Shown here piece by piece: positions 10,190 through 19,571 of a DNA stretch of 64,000 nt (position 1 is its first letter; each line of letters begins with the position of its first letter). The DNA lies in the NCBI RefSeq assembly GCF_016864555.1, contig NZ_CP044011.1, positions 2,251,501 to 2,315,500 on the forward strand, in the 5' to 3' direction. The translations under genes and the position numbers were made by a program. The notes under the pieces are model-generated. The model was not told the DNA's origin. It ran no database searches and saw only the letters and a program-made list of their open reading frames with translations. The stretch comes from Sinorhizobium sp. BG8 (lineage in GTDB: Bacteria; Pseudomonadota; Alphaproteobacteria; Rhizobiales; Rhizobiaceae).

Positions 10190-10639
10190 ATGGTTCCGGG
10201 CATGCTTTCTGATTCTCCAAAAGTGCCGAGGCAGACGCTGACGCAGATGCTGTTCGCGGTGTTCCTGCGGCTCGTCGCGGTGGGCTGCATCTGGTTCGCG
10301 CTGCAATACTGGGCGATGCTGACGGGGTTCAGTTTCGGGGGCAAGGGACGATTCGACCTGCTGCCATCCGCCTGGAAGGCGGCCTATACGGCGCTCGCCG
10401 TCCTCTTCCCGGTCGCGGCAGTCGGGCTGTGGCTGCTCGTCTCCTGGGGGCCTGTGGTCTGGGTCATCGCGGCGGCGACGGAAATCGCCATGCACGAGGT
10501 CTATCCGTCCATCTTCGGCATCAACCGGCTGCTGGTTTTCACCCATATAGCGGTGGCGGTCGTCTTCATCCTGTTCCGCCTCGTCATCTTCGTGCAACAG
10601 CGCAAGCAAGCGAAGGCGGTAAGAACTGATTCACCGTGA
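10190..10639 (+). CDS. DUF6163-like small membrane protein
   Basis: The protein of about 149 residues has four hydrophobic segments: LFAVFLRLVAVGCIWFALQY, AAYTALAVLFPVAAVGLWLL, GPVVWVIAAATEIAMHEVY and LLVFTHIAVAVVFILFRLVI. A short polar tail follows. This matches the rhizobial DUF6163 pattern as I remember it; no activity is known. ATG 10190 and ATG 10202 are both possible starts and neither has a strong ribosome site. It is divergent from hemB and precedes ldtR by about 127 bases. Confidence 0.75.
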   Translation: MVPGMLSDSPKVPRQTLTQMLFAVFLRLVAVGCIWFALQYWAMLTGFSFGGKGRFDLLPSAWKAAYTALAVLFPVAAVGLWLLVSWGPVVWVIAAATEIAMHEVYPSIFGINRLLVFTHIAVAVVFILFRLVIFVQQRKQAKAVRTDSP

Positions 10640-10766
10640 GACAGGCTCTGTGGAAGGTAAGGTGCCGTTAAGCCTGCGGTTTAAGTAGAATTTTAGACGC
10701 ATTCGATAGGGTCTCACTCAAGGCGGGAAGAAAAGACACCGCCAAACAAAACAGTGAGGCAGTAAC

Positions 10767-11276
10767 ATGAACACCAAGATGAAGCCGCAGGCCGCCGCAA
10801 TCGATACTCAGGAAGATGCGATCCGTGCCCTGTACCTGGAATCCCTGCATCTCGTCGAACGCCTTCACCGTCGTCTGCTTGACGTGATCAAGGACGAGTT
10901 CGACCGTTCCGGCCGCTCGGACGTCAACGCCATCCAGGCTCTCCTGCTTTTCAACATCGGAAACTCGGAGCTGACCGCCGGCGAGCTTCGCTCGCGTGGC
11001 TACTATCTTGGCTCCAACGTTTCCTACAACGTCAAGAAGCTGGTCGACCTCGGGTTCATCAACCACCAGCGCTCGCGCATCGACCGCCGCTCCGTCCGCA
11101 TCAGCCTGACCGACAGCGGCCAGGAAGTCGCAGAGACCGTCGCCGGCCTGTACGAACGCCATATCGGCTCGATCCAGAAGGTCGGCGGAATTGGCGAGAA
11201 CGAGTTCACCCAGATGAACAAGCTGCTCCAGCGTCTTGATCGCTTCTGGAACGACTCGATCCTCTATCGCCTCTGA
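10767..11276 (+). CDS. ldtR: MarR-family regulator LdtR
   Basis: The 169-residue winged-helix protein (helix-turn-helix around GELRSRGYYLGSNVSYNVKK, wing around RSRIDRRSVRISLTDSG) matches LdtR, described in Liberibacter and Sinorhizobium as a MarR-type regulator of an adjacent L,D-transpeptidase gene and of stress tolerance. Here a 439-residue L,D-transpeptidase indeed follows after 282 bases, which supports the name. ATG 10767 has GAGG eight bases upstream. A strong intrinsic terminator follows, so ldtR and ldtP are separate transcripts. Ligand and operator cannot be read from the sequence. Confidence 0.9.
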   Translation: MNTKMKPQAAAIDTQEDAIRALYLESLHLVERLHRRLLDVIKDEFDRSGRSDVNAIQALLLFNIGNSELTAGELRSRGYYLGSNVSYNVKKLVDLGFINHQRSRIDRRSVRISLTDSGQEVAETVAGLYERHIGSIQKVGGIGENEFTQMNKLLQRLDRFWNDSILYRL

Positions 11277-11301
11277 ATCATTACCCAATCTCCAGTCGAA
11301 G

Positions 11302-11333
11302 GCCGGACGCGTTCCCTGCGCGTCCGGCTTTTT
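11302..11333 (+). terminator. Intrinsic terminator of ldtR
   Basis: GCCGGACGCG (11302-11311) and CGCGTCCGGC (11319-11328) form a perfect 10-bp stem with a seven-base loop, followed directly by TTTTT. Confidence 0.92.
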
Positions 11334-11558
11334 ACGTCGCTACACTTTGCTGTGATTGCGCATTCCCGGAGATTGGCCGGGACACGAATTGGCCATATTG
11401 CTGTGAGACCGAGCAAGGTGCTGGGGGCATGTCTGCAAGACATAGCCGGTTTCGGTTTGTTAACCCTGTCAGTGTTATTGGCACCGGTAGCGAAACCTCG
11501 GATCCTCGATCTGGGGTGCGTTGGCCGCGCATCGTGGCCGTAGAGAATGGTAGGTTAG

Positions 11559-12878
11559 ATGTCTCGCAAAAACGGAATTGATGTGTTCTCCCGCCGCGCG
11601 TTCCTGCGTACGGCGGCAACGATAGGTGCGGCGGCGGTCGCCGGCAAGGCGGCGGCGCAGAGCGCAATCGACGAGATCATCAACGCGCCCAGGCGCGGCA
11701 ACTGGGACGACCAGTTCGACGCGAAGGCATCGCGCACCGCCACGGCCGTCGTTTCCAACAACCCGATCTTCGGACCAGGTTCGGCCGGGCACATCCAGCA
11801 GGCGATCTTCGACTACCAGAACATCGTTGCCAACGGCGGCTGGCCGCAGGTCAACGCTGGGCAGAAGCTCGAAATCGGCGTTTCCGATCCGGCTGTGCAG
11901 CAGCTTCGCCAGCGCCTGATCATTTCCGGCGACCTTCCGCGTTCGGCAGGCATTTCCAGCTCCTTCGATTCCTACGTCGACGGAGCCGTCAAGCGCTTCC
12001 AGGCCCGCCACGGCCTCCCGGCGGACGGTGTGCTCGGCGAATACACGCTGAAGGCGATGAACGTTCCGGCGGACATCCGCCTTGCGCAGCTCCAGACGAA
12101 CCTCGTTCGCATTCAGGCGATGTCGGGCGACCTCGGCCGCCGTTTCGTCATGGTCAACATCCCGGCCGCCTATATCGAAGCGGTGGAGAACAACCGGGTG
12201 GCGCTGCGCCATACGGCGATCGTCGGCAAGATCGATCGGCAGTCGCCGATCCTGAACTCCAAGATCTATGAAGTGATCCTCAATCCCTACTGGACCGCCC
12301 CGCGCTCGATCGTCCAGAAGGACATCGTGCCGCTGATGCGCAAGGATCCGACCTACCTCACGCGCAACGCCATCCGCCTGATCGACGGCAACGGCAACGA
12401 AGTCGCGCCGGAGACGATCGACTGGAACGCCGAGAAGGCGCCGGACCTGATGTTCCGCCAGGACCCGGGCAAGATCAACGCGATGTCGTCCACGAAGATC
12501 AACTTCCACAACGAGCATGCGGTCTACATGCACGACACGCCCCAGCAGGGCCTGTTCAACAAGCTGATGCGATTCGAGTCCTCGGGCTGCGTGCGCGTGC
12601 AGAACGTGCGCGACCTCTCGACCTGGCTCCTCAAGGAGACGCCGGGCTGGTCCCGTTCGCAGATCGAGGCGACCATCCGCGCCGGCAACAACACGCCGAT
12701 CAAGCTTGCGGAAGAGGTTCCGGTCTATTTCGTCTACGTGACCGCCTGGTCGGCGAAGGACCGCGTCGTCCAGTTCCGTGACGACATCTACCAGCGCGAC
12801 GGCGAGGAGCAGCTGGCGCTGCAGACCAACATCGGCGTCGAGCGGGGCCCTGTCGACGACGACGCCCTGCCGCAGTAA
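11559..12878 (+). CDS. ldtP: Periplasmic L,D-transpeptidase (YkuD) with peptidoglycan-binding domain
   Basis: Forms 3-3 cross-links or protein attachments on peptidoglycan. The 439-residue precursor begins with a Tat-like signal ([19 protein letters not shown], then KAAAQ). A peptidoglycan-binding domain follows around [18 protein letters not shown], and then a YkuD catalytic domain. The active site reads [13 protein letters not shown], with His, then [10 protein letters not shown], with the catalytic Cys preceded by SSG rather than the common SHG. It lies downstream of ldtR and is its likely target. Its own terminator follows. The start at 11559 places the twin arginines at about residues 12-13. 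Confidence 0.93.
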   Translation: MSRKNGIDVFSRRAFLRTAATIGAAAVAGKAAAQSAIDEIINAPRRGNWDDQFDAKASRTATAVVSNNPIFGPGSAGHIQQAIFDYQNIVANGGWPQVNAGQKLEIGVSDPAVQQLRQRLIISGDLPRSAGISSSFDSYVDGAVKRFQARHGLPADGVLGEYTLKAMNVPADIRLAQLQTNLVRIQAMSGDLGRRFVMVNIPAAYIEAVENNRVALRHTAIVGKIDRQSPILNSKIYEVILNPYWTAPRSIVQKDIVPLMRKDPTYLTRNAIRLIDGNGNEVAPETIDWNAEKAPDLMFRQDPGKINAMSSTKINFHNEHAVYMHDTPQQGLFNKLMRFESSGCVRVQNVRDLSTWLLKETPGWSRSQIEATIRAGNNTPIKLAEEVPVYFVYVTAWSAKDRVVQFRDDIYQRDGEEQLALQTNIGVERGPVDDDALPQ

Positions 12879-12924
12879 GCGCATGCAGGCGGCCCGTCGG
12901 CCGCGACATTTCACGTATTTTGGA

Positions 12925-12951
12925 CGACCTCCCGAAAGGGGGGTCGTTTTT
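12925..12951 (+). terminator. Intrinsic terminator of ldtP
   Basis: CGACCTCCC (12925-12933) pairs with GGGGGGTCG (12938-12946), with one G-U pair and a GAAA tetraloop, followed by TTTTT. Confidence 0.93.
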
Positions 12952-13053
12952 GTGTCAAAGGCTGGTTGGAAATGGCGCAATCCGTACAGCGGATATTGCC
13001 CTTGCCATGCGAGGAAGTTAAAGACTTGCCACCGACCTCAAGGAGCCTTCAGG

Positions 13054-14352
13054 ATGAGCCATTCTTCCGCCACGGACGTATTCTTCAGCCGCTCTCTCGC
13101 CCAAACGGATCCGGAGATCTTCGGCGCAATCGAGAAGGAACTCGGTCGCCAGCGCCATGAGATCGAACTGATCGCTTCCGAAAACATCGTGTCGCGCGCC
13201 GTGCTCGAAGCGCAGGGCTCGATCATGACGAACAAGTATGCCGAGGGCTACCCGGGCAAGCGCTACTATGGCGGCTGCCAGTTCGTCGACATTGCCGAGG
13301 AGCTCGCCATCGAGCGCGCCAAGAAGCTGTTCGGCGTCAACTTCGCCAACGTTCAGCCGAATTCCGGTTCGCAGATGAACCAGGCCGTGTTCCTGGCGCT
13401 CCTGCAGCCGGGCGACACCTTCATGGGCCTCGACCTCAACTCGGGCGGCCACCTGACGCACGGCTCGCCGGTCAACATGTCCGGCAAGTGGTTCAACGTC
13501 ATCTCCTACGGCGTGCGTGAAGACGACCATCTGCTCGACATGGACGATGTCGCGAAGAAGGCGCGCGAGCACAAGCCGAAGCTGATCATCGCCGGCGGCA
13601 CCGCCTATTCCCGTATCTGGGACTGGAAGCGCTTCCGCGAGATCGCCGATGAAGTCGGCGCCTACCTGATGGTCGACATGGCCCACATTGCCGGCCTCGT
13701 CGCCGGTGACCAGCATCCGTCGCCGTTCCCGCATTGCCATGTCGCCACCACGACGACCCACAAGTCGCTCCGCGGTCCGCGCGGCGGCGTCGTGCTGACG
13801 AACGACGAGGATATCGCCAAGAAAATCAACTCGGCAGTCTTCCCGGGCCTGCAGGGCGGCCCGCTGATGCACATCATCGCCGCCAAGGCCGTCGCCTTCG
13901 GTGAAGCACTGCAGCCGGAGTTCAAGGACTATGCCGCGCAGATCGTCAAGAACGCCAAGACGCTTGCCGAAACGCTGAAGGCCGGCGGTCTCGACATCGT
14001 TTCGGGCGGCACCGACAACCACCTGATGCTCGTCGACCTGCGCAAGAAGAACGCCACCGGCAAGCGCGCCGAGGCTGCACTCGGCCGCGGCTACATCACC
14101 TGCAACAAGAACGGCATTCCCTTCGATCCGGAAAAGCCCTTCGTCACCTCGGGTGTTCGTCTCGGCACGCCTGCCGGCACCACCCGCGGCTTCAAGGAAG
14201 CCGAATTCAAGGAAATCGGCAACCTGATCGTCGAGGTTCTCGACGGCCTGAAGGCGGCCAATTCCGACGAGGGCAATGCTTCGGTCGAGGCGGCCGTACG
14301 GGAGAAGGTGGTGAAGCTCACCGACCGCTTCCCGATGTACCCCTACATGTAA
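13054..14352 (+). CDS. glyA: Serine hydroxymethyltransferase
   Basis: Interconverts serine and glycine with tetrahydrofolate, the main one-carbon source. The 432-residue PLP enzyme shows [12 protein letters not shown] near residue 30, [14 protein letters not shown], the PLP-lysine motif [14 protein letters not shown] and the C-terminal [18 protein letters not shown]. The frame is open upstream into the previous gene, but ATG 13054 has AAGGAG eight to nine bases before it and gives the normal length. nrdR begins nine bases after the stop, so glyA probably heads a glyA-nrdR-ribD-ribE operon. Confidence 0.97.
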   Translation: MSHSSATDVFFSRSLAQTDPEIFGAIEKELGRQRHEIELIASENIVSRAVLEAQGSIMTNKYAEGYPGKRYYGGCQFVDIAEELAIERAKKLFGVNFANVQPNSGSQMNQAVFLALLQPGDTFMGLDLNSGGHLTHGSPVNMSGKWFNVISYGVREDDHLLDMDDVAKKAREHKPKLIIAGGTAYSRIWDWKRFREIADEVGAYLMVDMAHIAGLVAGDQHPSPFPHCHVATTTTHKSLRGPRGGVVLTNDEDIAKKINSAVFPGLQGGPLMHIIAAKAVAFGEALQPEFKDYAAQIVKNAKTLAETLKAGGLDIVSGGTDNHLMLVDLRKKNATGKRAEAALGRGYITCNKNGIPFDPEKPFVTSGVRLGTPAGTTRGFKEAEFKEIGNLIVEVLDGLKAANSDEGNASVEAAVREKVVKLTDRFPMYPYM

Positions 14353-14361
14353 GGAGCGCCG

Positions 14362-14841
14362 ATGCGCTGCCCGTACTGCGCCTCCGAAGACACGCAAGTG
14401 AAGGATTCCCGTCCTGCAGAGGACGGGACCGCCATTCGCCGCCGCCGCATCTGTCCCGATTGCGGCGGTCGGTTCACGACCTTCGAGCGGGTGCAGTTGC
14501 GCGAGCTGATGGTGATCAAGAAGACTGGACGCAAGGCGCCTTTCGATCGTGACAAGCTCATGCGGTCGTTCGAAATCGCCTTGCGCAAGCGACCGGTCGA
14601 CCGCGACCGGATCGAGCGCGCCGTATCCGGCATCGTGCGCCGGCTGGAAAGCTCGGGCGAGACCGAAATCTCGTCGGAGGAAATCGGCCTGCAGGTGCTT
14701 GAAGCCTTGAAGGCGCTGGATGACGTTGCCTTCGTCCGCTACGCCTCGGTCTATCGCGACTTCTCGCATGTCGACGACTTCGAGAAGATCCTTTCCGAGG
14801 TCGAGGCGAAGATCGCGCGCGATCCCGGGGCGGACAGATAG
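14362..14841 (+). CDS. nrdR: Transcriptional repressor NrdR
   Basis: Represses ribonucleotide reductase genes in response to ATP/dATP. The 159-residue protein has the N-terminal zinc ribbon (Cys3, Cys6, Cys31, Cys34) followed by an ATP-cone from about residue 46 ([20 protein letters not shown]). The [20 protein letters not shown] segment near its end is typical. It is placed between glyA and ribD with gaps of nine and two bases, the conserved alphaproteobacterial order, and is surely co-transcribed with them. NrdR boxes were not searched upstream of nrd genes because none are in the window. Confidence 0.97.
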   Translation: MRCPYCASEDTQVKDSRPAEDGTAIRRRRICPDCGGRFTTFERVQLRELMVIKKTGRKAPFDRDKLMRSFEIALRKRPVDRDRIERAVSGIVRRLESSGETEISSEEIGLQVLEALKALDDVAFVRYASVYRDFSHVDDFEKILSEVEAKIARDPGADR

Positions 14842-14843
14842 AC

Positions 14844-15953
14844 ATGACCGGGGCGGGCGCAGACGAACGCTTCATGGCGGCAGCCATCCGCCTCAGCCGC
14901 AACCACCTTGGACTGACCTCGACGAACCCGTCGGTAGCGTGCCTCATCGTCAAGGATGGTGTCGTCATCGGCTCGGCTGTTACGGCGCGGGGAGGGCGAC
15001 CTCACGCGGAAACCCAGGCGCTCGCGGAAGCGGGCCCAGCGGCCCGTGGCGCGACTGCCTATGTCACGCTCGAACCGTGCTCCCATCACGGCAAGACGCC
15101 GCCCTGCGCCGATGCGCTCATCGCAGCCGGCATCACGCGCGTGGTCGTCTCGGTCCCCGATCCCGACGAACGTGTCGCCGGACGCGGGTTCGCGATGCTT
15201 CGCGAGGCGGGGATTGCAGTCGAGACGGGCGTTCTGGAAGCCGAGGGCCGCCGGACGCTCGCAGGATACCTCATGCGGCAGACGAAGAAACGCCCGCATG
15301 TGACTCTCAAGCTTGCCGTTTCGGCCGATGGCATGATCGGTCGCCTGGGAGCAGGGCAGATCGCGATTTCCGGGCCGGTGTCGCGCGGTCAGGTTCAGGT
15401 GCTGCGCGCCGAAAGCGACGCGATCCTGGTCGGGATTGGAACGGCCGTCGCCGACGATCCGGAACTGACTGTTCGCCTGCCGGGCCTTGAGGAGCGCTCG
15501 CCGGTCCGCATCGTTCTCGACGCACTCCTGGAACTGCCGCCAGAAGGCAAGCTGGTGAAGTCGGCGGGAAGCGTTCCGGTCATCGTTGCTGCAGACACGC
15601 CGCCGGGCTTCGATAACAGCACGGACCCTGCCTTTCAGGTCCGTCGAGAAGCGCTGATCCAGGCCGGGGTCGAGACTTTGCTCTGCAATCCGCGGGATCT
15701 CTGCGAATTGCTGGAGGCACTGGCCTCGAGAAATATTTCCACCCTTCTGGTGGAGGGCGGTGCACGGACCGCCCAGAGGTTCCTCGATTCCGGTCTCGTC
15801 GACCGCATTATTCTGTTCGGCGCTCCGGGGACGATTGGACTTGGCGGCATCGCATCCCCATGTGTGCCGGGCCGTGCGCCAGCAGGATTTTCACTCCGGC
15901 GCACCATGCAGTTTGGCCCGGACCTTTGCGAAGAATACGAAAGAGACAACTGA
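14844..15953 (+). CDS. ribD: Bifunctional riboflavin deaminase/reductase
   Basis: Carries out the deaminase and reductase steps of riboflavin synthesis. The 369-residue protein has the zinc deaminase domain in the first part (HAET and EPCSHHGKTPPC) and a RibD C-terminal reductase domain (LAVSADGMIGR, DAILVGIGTAVADDPELTVR, then LLVEGGARTAQRFLDSGLVD). Its stop overlaps the ribE start (TGATG at 15951-15955), which indicates translational coupling. It stands in the nrdR-ribD-ribE run. Confidence 0.96.
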   Translation: MTGAGADERFMAAAIRLSRNHLGLTSTNPSVACLIVKDGVVIGSAVTARGGRPHAETQALAEAGPAARGATAYVTLEPCSHHGKTPPCADALIAAGITRVVVSVPDPDERVAGRGFAMLREAGIAVETGVLEAEGRRTLAGYLMRQTKKRPHVTLKLAVSADGMIGRLGAGQIAISGPVSRGQVQVLRAESDAILVGIGTAVADDPELTVRLPGLEERSPVRIVLDALLELPPEGKLVKSAGSVPVIVAADTPPGFDNSTDPAFQVRREALIQAGVETLLCNPRDLCELLEALASRNISTLLVEGGARTAQRFLDSGLVDRIILFGAPGTIGLGGIASPCVPGRAPAGFSLRRTMQFGPDLCEEYERDN

Positions 15954-16573
15954 TGTTCACCGGCATAGTCACCGATATTGGCACCGTGGAGAAAGTCACC
16001 CCCATGAACGAGGGTGTCCGGCTTCGCGTGCGTACCAGCTACGACCCGTCCACGATCGACATGGGCGCCTCGATCTCGCACTCGGGGACCTGCCTGACCG
16101 TAACGGCTCTTCCTGAGACCGGTTCGAACGAGCGCTGGTTCGAGGTCGAGGCCTGGGAGGAGGCACTTCGGCTGACGACGATCGCCGGATGGAATTCCGG
16201 TACGCGGGTCAATCTCGAGCGGTCGCTCAAGATCGGCGACGAACTCGGCGGACATATCGTCTCCGGCCACGTGGATGGGAAGGCGGAAATCCTCACGATC
16301 GAGGCTGAGGGCGACGCAACGCGCTTCCGGCTGCGTGCGCCCGCAGGGCTCGAGCGTTTCGTGGCACCGAAGGGCTCCGTCGCTCTCGACGGGACTTCGC
16401 TCACCGTCAATTCGGTGAAAGGTGCGGATTTCGACGTGCTTTTGATCCGCCATACGCTCGAAGTCACGACCTGGGGCGAGCGCAAGGCCGGCGACTTCGT
16501 CAACTTCGAGGTCGACACGATGGCGCGTTATGCCGCAAGGCTGGCGGAGTTCCCGGTGGCGAAGGCGGAGTAG
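15953..16573 (+). CDS. ribE: Riboflavin synthase alpha subunit
   Basis: Dismutates two 6,7-dimethyl-8-ribityllumazine molecules to riboflavin. The 206-residue protein has the two-fold lumazine-binding repeat: MFTGIVTDIGTVE at the N terminus, GHIVSGHVDG at the repeat boundary, and the second repeat with SVALDGTSLTVN. The ATG overlaps the ribD stop by one base. ribH, the partner lumazine synthase, is not adjacent here; a cupin gene and a diguanylate cyclase gene intervene. No FMN riboswitch was seen upstream. Confidence 0.96.
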   Translation: MFTGIVTDIGTVEKVTPMNEGVRLRVRTSYDPSTIDMGASISHSGTCLTVTALPETGSNERWFEVEAWEEALRLTTIAGWNSGTRVNLERSLKIGDELGGHIVSGHVDGKAEILTIEAEGDATRFRLRAPAGLERFVAPKGSVALDGTSLTVNSVKGADFDVLLIRHTLEVTTWGERKAGDFVNFEVDTMARYAARLAEFPVAKAE

Positions 16574-16607
16574 GAGAGGGCAGGCGCCGGCCACCCGCCG
16601 CAGAAAG

Positions 16608-17111
16608 TCAGGCGCCCGGCTCTCCGTCCCAATAGTCCACAGCGCTTTCGGTGCGTCCGATGTAGCGGAACCGGGCTTTCGCCTCGCCCGGGATGCGTGT
16701 CTTGGCCAGGAACTTTCCGGAATCCGGGTATTCGCAGATTTCCGTCGCGGCCATGGTCGAGATGGAAAGGTATTTCAGCGGTTCGCTGCCCGTGTTGATG
16801 AGATGGTGGGCCGTTTCCGGGCCGCCAGCCGGTGCCCCGAGGATATCGCCGGGGCCGACCTCGTAGCGCTCGTTGCCAAACCGATAGGTGCCTTCTCCCT
16901 CGAGGATGATGAACAGCTCCTCCTCGACATGGTGATTGTGGAACGGGCAGCCGGCCTTGCCGGCCGGAACCTCGCCGTAACCTATGCCAAGGTTCGTCAG
17001 TCCGAGGTGCGCGCCGAATGAGACGTCACGCGACTCGAAGAAGCTACCCTGCCGCCAGTGCTCGAGTTCGAGGTTTCCGGGTCGTATGACCGGTGACGCC
17101 TTGGTTTTCAT
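16608..17111 (-). CDS. Cupin domain protein
   Basis: The 167-residue single-domain cupin has motif 1 in CPFHNHHVEEELFIILEGEG, with the metal-binding His/Glu set, and motif 2 in PAGGPETAHHLINTG. Such proteins range from metal-dependent sugar or amino-acid enzymes to sensors; none can be chosen here. ATG 17111 (MKTKASP) is favoured over the longer frame from 17210 because GAGGA lies about seven bases upstream. It is transcribed against the rib operon and lies back-to-back with the diguanylate cyclase gene. Confidence 0.85.
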   Translation of the reverse strand: MKTKASPVIRPGNLELEHWRQGSFFESRDVSFGAHLGLTNLGIGYGEVPAGKAGCPFHNHHVEEELFIILEGEGTYRFGNERYEVGPGDILGAPAGGPETAHHLINTGSEPLKYLSISTMAATEICEYPDSGKFLAKTRIPGEAKARFRYIGRTESAVDYWDGEPGA

Positions 17112-17328
17112 GTCTGGTTCCTCACTGGGCGACCGCGGAAGGGCGCTCTCGAAAATGTGATTGCGGACGCACCCGGAAATTGCCGAACCGCAGGCGGAAA
17201 ATGTGTTCAACGCTCGGATTCCGCAGCAAAATCACGGGGGTCATCTACCTCACGTAACGATATGGATACTTGTTTGCCGCTAGCGTCACGCTAGGGTGCA
17301 ATTCCAGCGGAATCGGATTCTTCCACGC

Positions 17329-18480
17329 ATGGCGCTTGACTACAACACGCTCTTGCTGGCCATCGGGCTATCAGGGCTTTGCCTGGCATTTACTCTGTTT
17401 GCCAGCTGGATCTCGGCACAGATCGAGCGCTTCATGCTGTCCTGGGCTGTCGGAATCGGTCTCGTTGTACCAAGTGTTGCCTGCTACAGCGTCTATGTGG
17501 AAACGCCCGGCTCATGGCTCGGAGCGATTTCATTCCTTCTGCTCCTGGGCGGCTTTTCCTTCATCTACGGTGCCGCCTATCGGTATCGGACGGGCAAGCC
17601 GGGGCGATGGCATACCTTGACCGCTTTCCTCGTGACGGGTCCGGTGACCGCCGGTGCCTTTCTTGGAGAGTATGACGGGCTTGGACTGGTGATCCTCAAC
17701 ACCGCTGCAGCCTCGCTTCTCTGGGCGACCGCATGGGAATACTGGAAGGGACGCGCCGAGGCTCCCCTGCCGATCACCGGAATTGCCGGCCTCTACTGCA
17801 TCGTCGCTGTCTCCTTCCTGAACTGTGCTGCCGTTCTGGCCTGGAACGGACAGTGGGTGCTCGGCCATGCTCCGGACAACTGGGCGGAAGATCTGAACCT
17901 CGTCGCGGCCGTCGTCGGCATCACGGGAATTGGAGCGATGTCTCTGGCGCTCAACCAGTGGCGGCTTGCCGGTAGCCACAGGCGGGAGGCGATGACCGAC
18001 GCGCTGACCGGACTTCTCAATCGTCGTGCCCTGTTCGACAGATATGGCGGCGAGCCAATCGGCGAGCATACCGCAATCGTCGCGTTCGACCTCGATCGCT
18101 TCAAGGCGATCAACGATCGTTACGGCCATGCGATCGGCGACAAGGTGCTCCTGGCTTTTGCCGAGGTGCTCTCCGAAAACTGCAGGGAGACGGATTGCGC
18201 GGCGCGCTTCGGCGGCGAGGAATTCGCCCTTGTGCTGCACCGGGCGCTTCCCGAGCGAGCCATGGCTGCCGCCGAGCGGATCCGATCCGTCTTCGCCCAA
18301 CGGCGAGTGGTGACCGAAATCGGCCCCATTGTTTGCTCCGTGAGCGCCGGGATCGCCTTCGGCAGCAAGCAGGGGGCGACATTCGACAGCGTCCTCAACA
18401 ATGCGGACAAGGCGCTCTACACGGCAAAACGGGACGGACGGAACCGGGTATCCGTCGCCGATCTGCGACTGGTCGGCTAG
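17329..18480 (+). CDS. Membrane-bound diguanylate cyclase (GGDEF)
   Basis: Predicted to make cyclic di-GMP. The 383-residue protein has about six N-terminal hydrophobic helices (residues 1-210) followed by a GGDEF domain. The active loop reads GGEEF, and an RETD inhibitory site stands exactly five residues before it, so product inhibition is expected. AFDLDRFKAINDRYGHAIGD is the usual metal/substrate motif. No EAL domain is present. ATG 17329 was chosen; GTG 17296 would add eleven residues and neither has a clear ribosome site. A CTAGCG-TCA-CGCTAG palindrome lies upstream at 17280-17294. Confidence 0.93.
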   Translation: MALDYNTLLLAIGLSGLCLAFTLFASWISAQIERFMLSWAVGIGLVVPSVACYSVYVETPGSWLGAISFLLLLGGFSFIYGAAYRYRTGKPGRWHTLTAFLVTGPVTAGAFLGEYDGLGLVILNTAAASLLWATAWEYWKGRAEAPLPITGIAGLYCIVAVSFLNCAAVLAWNGQWVLGHAPDNWAEDLNLVAAVVGITGIGAMSLALNQWRLAGSHRREAMTDALTGLLNRRALFDRYGGEPIGEHTAIVAFDLDRFKAINDRYGHAIGDKVLLAFAEVLSENCRETDCAARFGGEEFALVLHRALPERAMAAAERIRSVFAQRRVVTEIGPIVCSVSAGIAFGSKQGATFDSVLNNADKALYTAKRDGRNRVSVADLRLVG

Positions 18481-18624
18481 GGCCAGTCCGTCCCCGCGTG
18501 GCGCAGGATCGCGCCGGCATTTGCCCCAGAACGCCGAAAATCGCTTGCCATGGCGGCGATGTCGTGGTTTGACCGCCGCCTCAGACGCGACGATCCGCGC
18601 ATGCCTCCAATTTTCAGGTGATCC

Positions 18625-19086
18625 ATGGCCCTATCCGAAAACCCACATCTTCTGATCGTCGAGGCGCGGTTCTACGACGACATGGCGGACGCGATGCTCG
18701 ACGGCGCGAAGCATGCCCTCGACGCGGCGGGCGCCACCTACGACATCGTCACGGTTCCCGGAGCCCTGGAAATTCCGGCGGCGATTGCCATGGCGCTCGA
18801 CGGAGCGGATAATGGCGGCACGGAATACGATGGCTTCGTCGCGCTCGGAATGGTGATCCGCGGCGAGACCTATCATTTCGATATCGTATCGAATGAATCC
18901 TCGCGCGCCATCATGGACCTTGCGGTCAGCGAGAGCCTGCCGATCGGCAATGGTATCCTGACTGTCGAGAACGATGACCAGGCCTGGGCAAGGGCCCGGC
19001 GTACGGAGGGCGACAAGGGTGGTTTTGCGGCGCGTGCGGCGCTGACCATGATCGAACTCAAGAAGAAACTGGGCGGCGAACTGTGA
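18625..19086 (+). CDS. ribH: 6,7-dimethyl-8-ribityllumazine synthase
   Basis: Condenses the pyrimidinedione with dihydroxybutanone phosphate to form lumazine, the ribE substrate. The 153-residue protein shows [42 protein letters not shown] and [13 protein letters not shown], the four family blocks around the active site. Its stop overlaps the GTG start of nusB by four bases, so the pair is coupled. About 140 bases of non-coding sequence precede it. Confidence 0.95.
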   Translation: MALSENPHLLIVEARFYDDMADAMLDGAKHALDAAGATYDIVTVPGALEIPAAIAMALDGADNGGTEYDGFVALGMVIRGETYHFDIVSNESSRAIMDLAVSESLPIGNGILTVENDDQAWARARRTEGDKGGFAARAALTMIELKKKLGGEL

Positions 19087-19565
19087 CCAAGGAAACGCAG
19101 GATCAACCGGTAAAACAGGCGAACCAGCGCGGCGCGGCACGGCTCGCTGCCGTGCAGGCGCTCTACCAGATGGACGTCGGCGGGACCGGCGTGCTGGAAA
19201 TCGTCGCCGAGTACGAAGAGCACCGTCTGGGCCGCGAGCTCGACGGGGAGACCTACCTGAAGGCGGATGCCTCCTGGTTCCGCTCGATCGTGTCTGGCGT
19301 GGTGCGCGAACAGCGCCAGCTCGATCCGTTGATCGGCGCGGCACTCCAGGACGACTGGGCACTCTCGCGTCTCGATTCCACCGTGCGCGCCATTCTTCGG
19401 GCTGGCACCTTCGAACTGATCGAGCGCAAGGACATACCGGTTGCGGTGATCGTGACCGAGTACGTCGAAATCGCCAAGGCCTTCTTCGAAACGGAGGAGC
19501 CGAAGCTCGTCAACGCGGTTCTTGACAGGATCGCCAAGCAGGTTCGTCCCGGTTCCAGGAAATAG
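19083..19565 (+). CDS. nusB: Transcription antitermination factor NusB
   Basis: Joins NusE/S10 in antitermination complexes on rRNA operons. The 160-residue all-helical protein has [19 protein letters not shown] near the N terminus, then [19 protein letters not shown] and [20 protein letters not shown]. The GTG start at 19083 lies within the ribH stop (GTGA overlap), the usual ribH-nusB coupling. The MFS gene starts seven bases after its stop. Confidence 0.95.
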   Translation: MTKETQDQPVKQANQRGAARLAAVQALYQMDVGGTGVLEIVAEYEEHRLGRELDGETYLKADASWFRSIVSGVVREQRQLDPLIGAALQDDWALSRLDSTVRAILRAGTFELIERKDIPVAVIVTEYVEIAKAFFETEEPKLVNAVLDRIAKQVRPGSRK

Positions 19566-19571
19566 GCAAGC

